Below, in pieces: positions 54,717 through 63,642 of a stretch of DNA of 64,000 bases (its first letter is position 1; every line of letters begins with the position of its first letter). A model generated the notes under the pieces. The model ran no database searches, was not told where the DNA came from, and was given only the letters and a program-made list of their open reading frames with translations. Position numbers and translations under genes: made by a program. Source of the DNA: Nostoc sp. MG11 (lineage in GTDB: Bacteria > Cyanobacteriota > Cyanobacteriia > Cyanobacteriales > Nostocaceae); contig NZ_JACXXN010000026.1 of the NCBI RefSeq assembly GCF_014904695.1, positions 1 through 64,000 on the forward strand, written 5' to 3'.

Positions 54717-54835
54717 GTTTGTAGTGAGTTAGCGCGGTCTTGGGGGTTTCCCCCATGAGCGACTAACGAACCCGAAGGGTCAGGACTTTAGTCCTGACAA
54801 TCCTTGTTTTGAGCGATGAATCGCTCACTACGAAC
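54717..54835. mobile_element. MITE-like element, GTAGTGAG-ended
   Basis: A 119-bp element with ends GTTTGTAGTGAG and CTCACTACGAAC. Inside are GTTAGCGCGGTCTT, GAGCGACTAACGA and GGTCAGGACTTTAGTC, all shared with the longer element at 36696-37050. No ORF. Confidence 0.7.
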
Positions 54836-54904
54836 TAATAATTTTATTTATGTTTAATCATACTTACTTATTTATTAGTTCAGGAATGTTTAACGCCTAT
54901 TATT

Positions 54905-54968
54905 TCGTTAACTGTCTTAACTGTCTTAACTGTCTCAAAAAGTTATTTACTTAACTGTCTTATCTGTC
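54905..54968. repeat. TTAACTGTC short direct repeats
   Basis: TAACTGTCT occurs five times in about 64 bases, partly in tandem (period 10). Confidence 0.8.
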
Positions 54969-55909
54969 CTTGTGTATTAGTTTTAATGGTGAGACCATAG
55001 AAATGAACCAAACTTATCTATATATTTTAAAAAACAAATGATAAACATCATAGTTGATACATAAAAGAATAGCTTCTTGCTCGAACCTAAAGTACTAAAA
55101 AAACTAGAGAAGACTGCTGTAGGCAAAATTTATGCTAAATTTTGTCCGCTTCTGAGTAGCTAGCCTCAAATTCGATATAAAGGCTCTTACTTTAGTAACA
55201 TAGTCTGTACTATTAAGCACAAAATTAGATGCGTTTACACTGTTTGCTATGGTGTTGATATGCTGTAATCTGATGCATACAAAGCGAAGTACTTCTAAAA
55301 TCCAGTACAAAAAATCATTGCTTTGATAGCTGGTGTTTTGCCTGCCTACGATCTAATTAAAAGCTTAGAGCATCCCATAAGTTTATATCGGCTAGTTTTC
55401 AGTAGTATATCGATTTAACCTAACTGCAAAAACATAATTATGTGAGTTCTGAGTGTTACAGAAATCAGGCAGGTAAGGTAACTATGCCATCATAGTTTGC
55501 CATTGGGGCTAAATTCTGAACTACTACATGCCATATAGCGAATATGCATCACCAAATAAGGTTGAAGCATCTTTTGTTATCAGCAGGAATCAAAAGTTGA
55601 AAGACTTGTTTAGCTTAAGTCAGAATTTTCACTTTTGCTTCATCCAGAATGCAAGCTCTTAACTAATAAAAGTTAATATTAATAGTATGGTAAGTGATGT
55701 GTGATTGCGTCTTATTTTGGTGTGTCTTCATCATTACTTATCGGATAAGCACTCTTCACCTCTATTATGATGTGGGGGGCATGTTATTGGGGCAAAGAGT
55801 AAGGATGCAATTCAAGCTTTTCCCCTTTAACTGAGAAGTATTAGTGTCTGCATTGTTGCTCTTAATTGTTTTGAGAGGCTACAATTATTCATCTTTGCGC
55901 TGCTGGATT

Positions 55910-56083
55910 ATACCAAGTTGCCAAAGAAACTCTTGTTGCTTTCCTTGACGAAAATTAAGTCAATTGTTCCCTTTATTGACAACATTGAATTATTGACTTG
56001 ATTCAATGAATTTTGTCATAGACATTAAGTAATCCAAGAATATTATTATTTTACACAATAATAATATTCTTGCAACTTGGTAT
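55910..56083. mobile_element. MITE-like element with internal hairpin
   Basis: A 174-bp segment with perfect 12-bp inverted ends ATACCAAGTTGC and GCAACTTGGTAT. Near its right end lies a second perfect 16-bp stem (CAAGAATATTATTATT, 56035-56072) with loop TTACAC. No ORF. Confidence 0.65.
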
Positions 56084-56373
56084 TAGCTAAAGTACGCAAC
56101 CATTCCTATTTCGATTTAAAAATTAACATTGTGATTGTTCAAGCAATTTCAAGGATTTGATTTGCATATATGTTGAATCTTGTTGTTATGCGATCTACGT
56201 TTGATGACTTTGTACCATATCTTCTCACCATGCCTTTGTTACCCCTCTTCCAAATTTGGGAGAGGGGGAATGGTGAGAGTTGTAACAACGAATCAGCAGG
56301 ACTTTGTAGCGTTGTACATCAAGTACGTTCGAGTTAGCTAGCAAAATACTGTTTTGAAAATAAGGATTAGGTT

Positions 56374-57681
56374 ATGGCAGTCATAAATGGAACACCAGAG
56401 TCAGATACTCTTCTAGGTACTAATAGTGCCGACACGATTCGCGGCTTTGCCAAAGAAGATATCTTATCGGGTTTAGGCGGTAATGACATCCTCCGAGGTG
56501 GGGAAGATAAAGACACCCTGTTTGGTGGAGCGGGGGCTGACAGACTATTTGGGGATGCAGGTGAGGACTCACTGTATGGTGATGGCGGCAATGACACCCT
56601 CTATGGCGGCCAGAACGCCGGAGATGTCCTTGATGGCAAAGACTTACTCGAAGGTGGTGCTGGCAATGACTTGCTCTTTGGTGGCTTCGAGGATTCTCTG
56701 TATGGTGGAAATGGCAATGACACTCTGACATTTGCTAATGACACCAATGGTAAGAGCGTCCTTTACGGCGAGGCGGGGGCTGACTCGCTGGTTGGTAGCG
56801 ACAGCGTTATTGAGGGCGACACCCTTGAGGGTGGAGCTGGCAATGACTTCCTGAATGGTTTAGCTGGTGATGACTTCCTTTCCGGCGATGACACCTTGGG
56901 TGCGCCTGGTGCCGATACCCTCTTCGGCGGAGATGGCAATGACACCCTTCAAGGCGACGCTGACAGCTTGAGTGGTGGTGGCAACGACGTCCTCGATGGT
57001 GGAGCTGGCGATGACTACCTCGATGGCCTTGCTGGTGACGACATCCTCAATGGCGGAGACGGTCTGGACACCCTCAATGGCGGAGACGGCAACGACGTCC
57101 TCAATGGTGGAGCAGGTTCTAGCACCCTCTTGGGCGGCGCTGGTACAGAGAACATCACTGGCGGAATTGAAGCTGATTTCATTGATGGTGGAGAGGGCGC
57201 TGACAACCTCTTAGGTGGAGGTGGCAACGATACTATCTTGGGTGACGGCGAAGGAGTTGACACTCTCTCTGGTAATGACACTCTCAATGGCCAAGCTGGC
57301 GATGACTCCCTCAATGGTGGAGCAGGCGTTGATCGGGTCTTAGGCGGGGCTGGCAATGATATCCTCTTCGGTGGAGAAGACCTTGAAGGCCAAACCGCAG
57401 CCGATACCCTCACTGGTGGTGCTGGCAGCGACATATTTGTGTTGGAAGAAGTCGGATTTGAAGCACCAGATCCTGGTGATCCACCAGTGCCTGCTCCTGT
57501 AGGTGACATCATCACTGACTTCCAGGATGGTATAGACTTCTTCGAGTTTGACTTTGAGCTGTTGACGATCACCGGCAGCGGCAATAATACCCAGTTCAGA
57601 ATCACTGAAACCACTGAACTGCTAGCAACTGTGCTTAACGTAAATCCTAGCCAGATCACACAGGCAGATTTTCTAGCCTAG
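56374..57681 (+). CDS. RTX-type calcium-binding exoprotein
   Basis: A 435-residue acidic protein built almost entirely of RTX nonapeptides (GGxGNDxLx, more than twenty, e.g. LNGGDGNDVLNGGAGSS) from about residue 10 to 360. A C-terminal domain (about 360-435) has GGAGSDIFVLEE, DIITDFQDGIDFFEF and the end ITQADFLA, typical of type I secretion substrates. No signal peptide. It would bind calcium and fold outside the cell. A hairpin follows at 57687. First gene of the cluster. Confidence 0.9.
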   Translation: MAVINGTPESDTLLGTNSADTIRGFAKEDILSGLGGNDILRGGEDKDTLFGGAGADRLFGDAGEDSLYGDGGNDTLYGGQNAGDVLDGKDLLEGGAGNDLLFGGFEDSLYGGNGNDTLTFANDTNGKSVLYGEAGADSLVGSDSVIEGDTLEGGAGNDFLNGLAGDDFLSGDDTLGAPGADTLFGGDGNDTLQGDADSLSGGGNDVLDGGAGDDYLDGLAGDDILNGGDGLDTLNGGDGNDVLNGGAGSSTLLGGAGTENITGGIEADFIDGGEGADNLLGGGGNDTILGDGEGVDTLSGNDTLNGQAGDDSLNGGAGVDRVLGGAGNDILFGGEDLEGQTAADTLTGGAGSDIFVLEEVGFEAPDPGDPPVPAPVGDIITDFQDGIDFFEFDFELLTITGSGNNTQFRITETTELLATVLNVNPSQITQADFLA

Positions 57682-57686
57682 GAAAC

Positions 57687-57744
57687 GGGCAACCAGGCGG
57701 TGTACTAGGAAAAATCCGAGTAGCACACGCCTGATAGGTTACCC
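57687..57744. terminator. imperfect hairpin after the first RTX gene
   Basis: GGGCAACCAGGCGGTGT pairs imperfectly with ACACGCCTGATAGGTTACCC around an A-rich loop. It could attenuate transcription into the next gene. Confidence 0.45.
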
Positions 57745-57872
57745 AAAAATCAACGGAGCAGCCGCAGCGTCACCATAACGTACTGAGCTACTCTTTGGAT
57801 TGATTGTTTCAATTTTATATCCCTTGCTGTCCCTTTAATTGGGGACAGTAAGAAACTAATAATTAAAAAGCC

Positions 57873-59936
57873 ATGCGAATTTTATTTTTGCATCCAAATT
57901 TTCCTGCCCAATTTCGTCATCTAGCTGTCGCTTTAGCCAAAGACAAATGCAACCAAGTCTTCTTTGGTACTGCTCGTCAGAAAGGTAATTTGCCCGGCGT
58001 CAATAAGATTATCTATAGCCCTACACGAGAGGCCCGGCCCGAAACTCACCACTATGTCAGACCCCTAGAAAATGCTGTCCTCCAGGGTCAAGGTGTCTAT
58101 CGGCTGGCAGAACAACTCAAAGCTCGAAAATTTATTCCCGATGTAGTCTATGGCCATTCAGGTTGGGGGCCGACTTTATTTATCAAAGATATTTTTCCTA
58201 ACACCAAGTTACTGTGTTATTTCGAGTGGTTTTATCATGCTCATGGTTCCGACGCAGACTTTGATCCTAATGAACCGCTCACTGCTGACGATGAAGCCAG
58301 GATTCGGATTAAAAACGCTCCGATTTTGCAGGATTTATATAGTTGCGATCGCGGTCTTTCCCCGACCTATTGGCAGCGCCAGCAATTTCCACCGGAGTAT
58401 CATAATAAGATCAATGTGCTTCATGATGGCATTGACACGCAATTCTTTTGCCCCAAGCCAGGAGCGAAGTTAGTTCTTCCACGCATCAATCTAGACCTTT
58501 CTCACGCCACAGAAATTGTCACGTATGTGGCGCGGGGTATGGAGCCTTATCGGGGATTTCCACAATTTATGGAGGCAGTTGCCTTACTCCAACAACAACG
58601 TCCTCAATGTCATGTAGTGATTGTGGGAGAAAACCGCGTAGCCTACGGCAAACAGCTACCTGATGGCAAAACCTACAAAGAGGTGATGCTGGAAAAATAT
58701 GCTCTTGACCTCAGCAGAGTTCATTTTACGGGCTGGTTGCCTTACGCTGAATATCTGCAAGTTCTCCAGGCTTCTTCTGTACATGTTTATCTAACGCGTC
58801 CCTTCGTCCTGTCTTGGTCAATGTTGGAGACTTTATCCGCAGGTTGTTTGTTGGTAGCTTCCAAAACTGCTCCTGTAACTGAGGTGATCCAAGATGGCGT
58901 CAATGGTCTGTTGGTGGACTTTTTCTCGCCCCAAGAAATTGCTGGTCGCATTGAAGAAGCGCTTACACATCCAGAGCAGATGGCGTTGATTCGCGCTAAA
59001 GCAAGGGAAACAATTTTGCAACGCTATGACTTGTCGCAGTTATTACCCCAACATGTGCAATGGATACAGCAGCAAGAAGATGATAAAAGCAACCTATTTC
59101 TATATAAAAAAACTCAGCTTGAGTTGATAACTACCACTCAAGAGAATGGCTCAAATGGGAAACACAAAAACCCAGCACTTATACAAGTCAATAACCAGAC
59201 AGTAACAGCTCAAGAAATTATTCCCCTCTTGAGCCGATACCAACTACTACCAAAGCTCCAGCAAGAACTTTTGATTGACCAAGCGATGTCTACGACGGGC
59301 TTTGCCTACGCACCCTTTAACTGCACACCAGAAGAACAAGCCAAATGCTGTCAAGACTTCTGTGCAAAACATCAGTTAATGTCGGAGGCTGAACGCCTAA
59401 GTTGGCTAGAGCAGCAAGGTATGACTGAAACACAATTTTTAGACCTTGCAACCCGGAACCTGAGAATCGAGAAATTTAAACAAGCTACTTGGGGTAGCCA
59501 GCTAGAATCCTACTTTTATCAAAGAAAGAAGCAACTAGACCGAGTTGTTTACTCCTTAATCCGCACTCACGATGCTGCTGCTGCTCAAGAACTTTACTTC
59601 CGTCTTCTAGAAAACGAACAGCCTTTTGCTGACCTAGCAGTGCAATACTCTCAAGGCTCAGAAGCCCAGGTTGGAGGCTTAATAGGCCCGGTTGCAATGA
59701 GTACACCTCATCCCAAACTCGCTCGAATTCTTGCTGTCAACCAACCAGGGCAATTATCTCCCCCAACTCGTGTAGGAGATTGGTGGGTGATTGTGCGACC
59801 AGAAAAATATATACCAGCTCAACTTGACGAACCTATGCAGCAAAAGCTGCTCAACGAACTCTTTTCTTCCTGGTTAAAAGAGCAACTGCAACAACAAAAT
59901 TCTCAGCAACAAGTAGAAGTACAAAAACCAGCTTGA
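57873..59936 (+). CDS. GT4 glycosyltransferase fused to a PpiC-type foldase
   Basis: A 687-residue protein. Residues 1-400 form a GT-B glycosyltransferase: MRILFLHPNFPAQFRHLAVA, CYFEWFYHAHGSDADFDPNE, VLHDGIDTQFFCPKPG, YVARGMEPYRGFPQFMEAVA and the donor-site region FVLSWSMLETLSAGCLLVAS. A linker of about 35 residues leads to a PpiC/SurA-like domain (about 430-675): an N-terminal helical part (QEIIPLLSRYQLLPKLQQEL) and a parvulin core (YFRLLENEQPFADLAVQYSQ, VGGLIGPVAM, HPKLARILAVNQPGQLSPP, VGDWWVIVRPEKY). I know no common family with this order. It lies between two RTX genes, suggesting it modifies or escorts them. Sugar and acceptor unknown. Confidence 0.85.
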   Translation: MRILFLHPNFPAQFRHLAVALAKDKCNQVFFGTARQKGNLPGVNKIIYSPTREARPETHHYVRPLENAVLQGQGVYRLAEQLKARKFIPDVVYGHSGWGPTLFIKDIFPNTKLLCYFEWFYHAHGSDADFDPNEPLTADDEARIRIKNAPILQDLYSCDRGLSPTYWQRQQFPPEYHNKINVLHDGIDTQFFCPKPGAKLVLPRINLDLSHATEIVTYVARGMEPYRGFPQFMEAVALLQQQRPQCHVVIVGENRVAYGKQLPDGKTYKEVMLEKYALDLSRVHFTGWLPYAEYLQVLQASSVHVYLTRPFVLSWSMLETLSAGCLLVASKTAPVTEVIQDGVNGLLVDFFSPQEIAGRIEEALTHPEQMALIRAKARETILQRYDLSQLLPQHVQWIQQQEDDKSNLFLYKKTQLELITTTQENGSNGKHKNPALIQVNNQTVTAQEIIPLLSRYQLLPKLQQELLIDQAMSTTGFAYAPFNCTPEEQAKCCQDFCAKHQLMSEAERLSWLEQQGMTETQFLDLATRNLRIEKFKQATWGSQLESYFYQRKKQLDRVVYSLIRTHDAAAAQELYFRLLENEQPFADLAVQYSQGSEAQVGGLIGPVAMSTPHPKLARILAVNQPGQLSPPTRVGDWWVIVRPEKYIPAQLDEPMQQKLLNELFSSWLKEQLQQQNSQQQVEVQKPA

Positions 59937-59979
59937 ATTCATAACCTTTAAACCGAGTAGATTTTTTTAGTTAAACAAT

Positions 59980-61506
59980 ATGCCAGCTTTCAACTTTAGT
60001 GAACAAAATCTGGTGGGAAATGACTTTAGCGGTCAAAACCTGAATGGTTCCAATTTTTTCAAAGCCACCCTCACAAACGTCCTATTCACTCCCAACGCTC
60101 AGGGCACACGCACACAACTGAGAAGCACTAACTTTGAAGAAGCAGTTCTGATTAACGTTGATGCATCAAATGCAATTTTTGCCCCTAATGCTAGCTTTCC
60201 TCAACCAGCTAATTTTTTTAAGGCGAAATTGGAAAATGTTAATCTCAGTGGAGTCAACCTGAGAGAGGCTAATCTGTCCCTAATTGACACGAAATTCATC
60301 AACCTGTCAAACGCCAACCTGACAAATGCTAATCTGCGGGAAGCTAATCTCGGTGGTGAACAATCCGAGCGACCCAACCTTAGAGGTGCTAACTTTACCG
60401 GAGCCGATTTATTTAAGGCAAAGTTAAAAGCTGCTGACTTAACGGGCGCAAAGCTAGTGAATGTCAACCTGGAAGAAACTGAGCTGGAAGACGCTCTCTT
60501 AATCAACGTTGATGCAACGGGTGCTGATTTCCGGTTAGCAAAACTCACAGATCTGACTCTGCAAGACTCTATCTTTGACCTAGCTAATTTCAGCGGTAAT
60601 TCTCTAAGTGATGCTCCACTCGAACCAGGCCAGACGGGCAATGTCAAGTTTCGTGGCGCTAATCTAAGCAACTTTCTTGTAGATGATGCTGTTTTGACGG
60701 GTGCTGATTTTAGTTCTTTTATCGCTGCCAATGGCGATGTTACAATTACAAACCTGAGTGGAGCCAAATTTGATGACACTGATTTGAGTGGAGCTAACTT
60801 TACGCAAGCTAACGCAGAAGGCGTTTTCATCAATGGGCTTGCCGTTGGCACGAATTTCACAAATACCAATCTGAGAAATGCTGATCTGTCAAAAGGTGAC
60901 TTCACCAATGCCACCTTTGTGGGAGCAGATCTGACTGGTGCGATCGCAGTTGATGCCATTGGTCTAACCGTTGGAGATGCAACTAACAACACCTTCAATG
61001 GAACAAGCGGCAACGATAACCTCTTTGGTAATGCTGGCGATGATATCCTCAACGGTGATGCCGGTAATGATTATCTCGACGGGGGGCTAGGCAATGATGC
61101 TCTCACCGGCGGTGGTGGCAGTGACACTCTCAGTGGTGGTGCAGGCAGTGACATTCTCACTGGCGGTGCTGGAAATGATTTCTTAATTGGTAATGCCGGA
61201 AATGATACCCTCACTGGCGGTGCTGGAATTGATACCATTCGCTACAGCAGTGGCGATGGTCAAGACCGAATCAACGGATTTGTAACAGGAACAGGCGGAG
61301 ATATCCTTTCCTTCAGTGACATTGATGCAATTGATGTGCGAATAGTCAACGCTAATACCCAGTTCCGGCTTGGAGATGGCATCGCTGGCAATGCAAACTT
61401 TGGCACAGGCTCTTTGTTAGTCACCCTCGTCAATACTTCCTTTACCCAGGCTAATATCAGCACCAATATTGATCCAACTAACAGCCCTGTCTTCCAGTTT
61501 TCATAA
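59980..61506 (+). CDS. pentapeptide-repeat plus RTX protein
   Basis: A 508-residue protein. Residues about 5-335 are pentapeptide repeats (A(D/N)LxX, e.g. ADLTGAKLVNVNLEETELED), which make a right-handed beta-helix. Residues about 340-425 are RTX nonapeptides (GNAGDDILNGDAGNDYLDGG). The C-terminal domain (DRINGFVTGTGGDILSFSDI to the end) looks like the tail of type I exported proteins. No signal peptide. It starts 43 bases after the GT-foldase stop, so the two are likely co-transcribed. Confidence 0.88.
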   Translation: MPAFNFSEQNLVGNDFSGQNLNGSNFFKATLTNVLFTPNAQGTRTQLRSTNFEEAVLINVDASNAIFAPNASFPQPANFFKAKLENVNLSGVNLREANLSLIDTKFINLSNANLTNANLREANLGGEQSERPNLRGANFTGADLFKAKLKAADLTGAKLVNVNLEETELEDALLINVDATGADFRLAKLTDLTLQDSIFDLANFSGNSLSDAPLEPGQTGNVKFRGANLSNFLVDDAVLTGADFSSFIAANGDVTITNLSGAKFDDTDLSGANFTQANAEGVFINGLAVGTNFTNTNLRNADLSKGDFTNATFVGADLTGAIAVDAIGLTVGDATNNTFNGTSGNDNLFGNAGDDILNGDAGNDYLDGGLGNDALTGGGGSDTLSGGAGSDILTGGAGNDFLIGNAGNDTLTGGAGIDTIRYSSGDGQDRINGFVTGTGGDILSFSDIDAIDVRIVNANTQFRLGDGIAGNANFGTGSLLVTLVNTSFTQANISTNIDPTNSPVFQFS

Positions 61507-61584
61507 GGACGCATCCCAAGACATATACATCTGAGCTTGAATCCTTAAACTCTCAACCACTTTGAAAATCAAAAGGCAATAAAT

Positions 61585-62649
61585 ATGAGTATCATTGGAA
61601 CCCCAGGTAACGATAACATCTTAGGTACTGATCTTAATGACCATATCGATGGTCTAGCTGGCAATGACTTTATTGACGGTCAAGATGGAACTGACACCCT
61701 TGTTGGCGGATTAGGCAACGATACCCTTATAGGAGATGACGGTGATGATAGCCTCTTGGGCGGGGATGGTGCAGATTCCCTCAATGGCGATGACGGCAAT
61801 GATACCCTCTTTGGTCAGGCAGGTAGTGATCTTCTTGATGGTGCTAACGGCAATGATTACCTCAATGGTGGTGATGGCAATGATACCCTCTTTGGTGAGA
61901 CAGGCGATGATACCCTTCTTGGCTTAGGTGGAAATGATTTTCTCGGTGGGTTCAGAGTTGACAACCAAGGTAATCTCGAAGGCGAGTTCGCTAATGACTT
62001 CCTCGACGGTGGAGTCGGGAATGATACTCTTGATGGCTGGGACGGAGATGACACGCTTCTGGGTGGGGTAGGTCTTGACAGATTGCTTGGTGGAGATGGT
62101 AGTGACTTAATCAATGGCGGCGCTGATGCTGACACCCTGAATGGAGATACCGGCAATGACACTCTCAACGGCGAGGCTGGTGCTGATAGCTTAGTTGGTG
62201 GTTTAGGCAATGACACCCTCAGTGGCGGTATCGGTAATGATATTCTTGATGGTCAAGAAGACAATGACGCGATCGCAGGCGGGGATGGAAATGACACCTT
62301 AATTGGTGGTGGGGGTAGTGACACCCTGACTGGCGGTACTGGTGCTGATAGATTTCAATTCAATGCTTCCACTGAAGGCATTGATATCATCACAGACTTT
62401 TCTGTTGTTGATGACACAATCCTTATTTCTGCTGCTAGTTTCGGCGGCGGCTTAGTGGCTGGTGTACTTCCAGCTAGCCAATTCCACTTAGGTTCGTTAG
62501 CCAACGATTCCTCAGACCGATTTATTTACGACACAAGTATTGATGTGCTGTACTTTGACGTCGATGGTACAGGTAGTACTTCGCAGGTAGAACTAGCTAG
62601 ATTCTCTAACAATCCTTCAATTACTAGGAATGACATTGTTGTTTTCTAG
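61585..62649 (+). CDS. RTX-type calcium-binding exoprotein
   Basis: A 354-residue protein with RTX repeats over about residues 8-250 (SIIGTPGNDNILGTDLNDHI at the start, LGGDGADSLNGDDGNDTLFG in the middle). It is followed by a C-terminal domain (GADRFQFNASTEGIDIITDF, DDTILISAASFGGGLV, SIDVLYFDVDGTGSTSQVEL, ending RNDIVVF), the usual end of cyanobacterial calcium-binding exoproteins. No signal peptide, so type I export is implied. Confidence 0.9.
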   Translation: MSIIGTPGNDNILGTDLNDHIDGLAGNDFIDGQDGTDTLVGGLGNDTLIGDDGDDSLLGGDGADSLNGDDGNDTLFGQAGSDLLDGANGNDYLNGGDGNDTLFGETGDDTLLGLGGNDFLGGFRVDNQGNLEGEFANDFLDGGVGNDTLDGWDGDDTLLGGVGLDRLLGGDGSDLINGGADADTLNGDTGNDTLNGEAGADSLVGGLGNDTLSGGIGNDILDGQEDNDAIAGGDGNDTLIGGGGSDTLTGGTGADRFQFNASTEGIDIITDFSVVDDTILISAASFGGGLVAGVLPASQFHLGSLANDSSDRFIYDTSIDVLYFDVDGTGSTSQVELARFSNNPSITRNDIVVF

Positions 62650-62775
62650 ATATCAGAAAGATACGTCTGATGGGATACTCCAAATATTCCTGAGCCATTT
62701 TTCACACTAATTGTTTTTATCTGTTGGCAGGAAAGCAACAGATGAATATTCATAACTTCAAATATTGAAACTTCG

Positions 62776-63642
62776 ATGCGGATTCTTTTTACCATTGCCC
62801 ACTTTTTTAATCCTGACAGCAAAGGTAAGCACGCTTCCCAAAGGAAAGACCCCCAACCTCGCTTGCTGGCGTTAAATCAAAGTCTTGCTGCTTTGCATCA
62901 GCTATTTGGTAAATCTCAAAGTATTATCAACATTGGGCAACGAGTAGCTTTCCCAGCTAATCAGCCTCAAGGTTACGATTTGGATGTTGTTATTTGTACG
63001 ACCAAAGATTGCCATCTTCTGAATCATCTGCCTTTGCCATCCCATTTTTATAAGCACCATCCTACGCAAGCAGAACCCATGCTACTGGGGTTTGAGTGCC
63101 AAGCAATGCTGCGAGATGGCCTTGGTCAGTATGATTATTACTGTTTCTTGGAAGATGACCTGATTCTCCACGATCCCTGGTTTTTTATCAAATTAAACTG
63201 GTTTACCCAGCAGGCAAGTGATCTGAGTCTGCTCCAACCAAATCGCTATGAAGTCTCTACCCACAGTCTGACCCGCAAAGCTTACATTGATGGTGACTTA
63301 ATACCAAGGGTAACTGCACCCTTTCAGAATGTACACGAGCAACCGGAACTTCAAGGCAAAATCATGGGGATGCCAATTTTATTTCGTCGCGCCCTTAATC
63401 CCCACTCTGGTTGCTACTTTTTAAATGCTAATCAGATGGCTTATTGGGCTAAGCAATCTTATTTTCTTGACCGCAATACCAGTTTTATTAGTCCTTTAGA
63501 AAGTGCTGCAACATTAGGAATCATGAAGACATTTCGAGTTTACAAAACTGCTCCAGAGCAAGCAAGTTTTTTAGAGATTCAGCACTTTGGAACCGGATTT
63601 ATCAGACTTATAGGAGAAAAAGTAGGACTAGCAGAGAGTTGA
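62776..63642 (+). CDS. glycosyltransferase-like protein
   Basis: A 288-residue protein. It opens MRILFTIAHFFNPDSKGKHA; the middle has the acidic motif YDYYCFLEDDLILHDPWFFI, which resembles the DxD metal site of GT-A enzymes, and GYDLDVVICTTKDCHLLNHL. No membrane segments or signal peptide. The family is not certain; the acidic site and position next to RTX genes and a GT4 enzyme suggest a second sugar transferase. It is the last gene of the cluster. Confidence 0.65.
   Translation: MRILFTIAHFFNPDSKGKHASQRKDPQPRLLALNQSLAALHQLFGKSQSIINIGQRVAFPANQPQGYDLDVVICTTKDCHLLNHLPLPSHFYKHHPTQAEPMLLGFECQAMLRDGLGQYDYYCFLEDDLILHDPWFFIKLNWFTQQASDLSLLQPNRYEVSTHSLTRKAYIDGDLIPRVTAPFQNVHEQPELQGKIMGMPILFRRALNPHSGCYFLNANQMAYWAKQSYFLDRNTSFISPLESAATLGIMKTFRVYKTAPEQASFLEIQHFGTGFIRLIGEKVGLAES

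Larger units (their letters stand above)
54518..56373. other. long gene-free region, about 1.9 kb
   Basis: No ORF with coding character (the 68-codon minus frame near 55104-55310 looks accidental). It contains the 119-bp element at 54717, CTTAACTGT direct repeats at about 54907-54965, a MITE-like element at 55910-56083, a CCCCTCTTCCAAA/TTTGGGAGAGGGG palindrome at about 56239-56265, and the promoter region of the RTX cluster. Confidence 0.7.

Noticed and set aside
55104-55310. 68-codon ORF in the long intergenic region
   Set aside because: No ribosome site, no recognisable domain and composition like the AT-rich surroundings.
56374-62649. RTX genes as toxins
   Set aside because: No catalytic toxin domain or acyltransferase gene is present; the proteins are repeats plus an export tail, so a structural or surface role is more likely.
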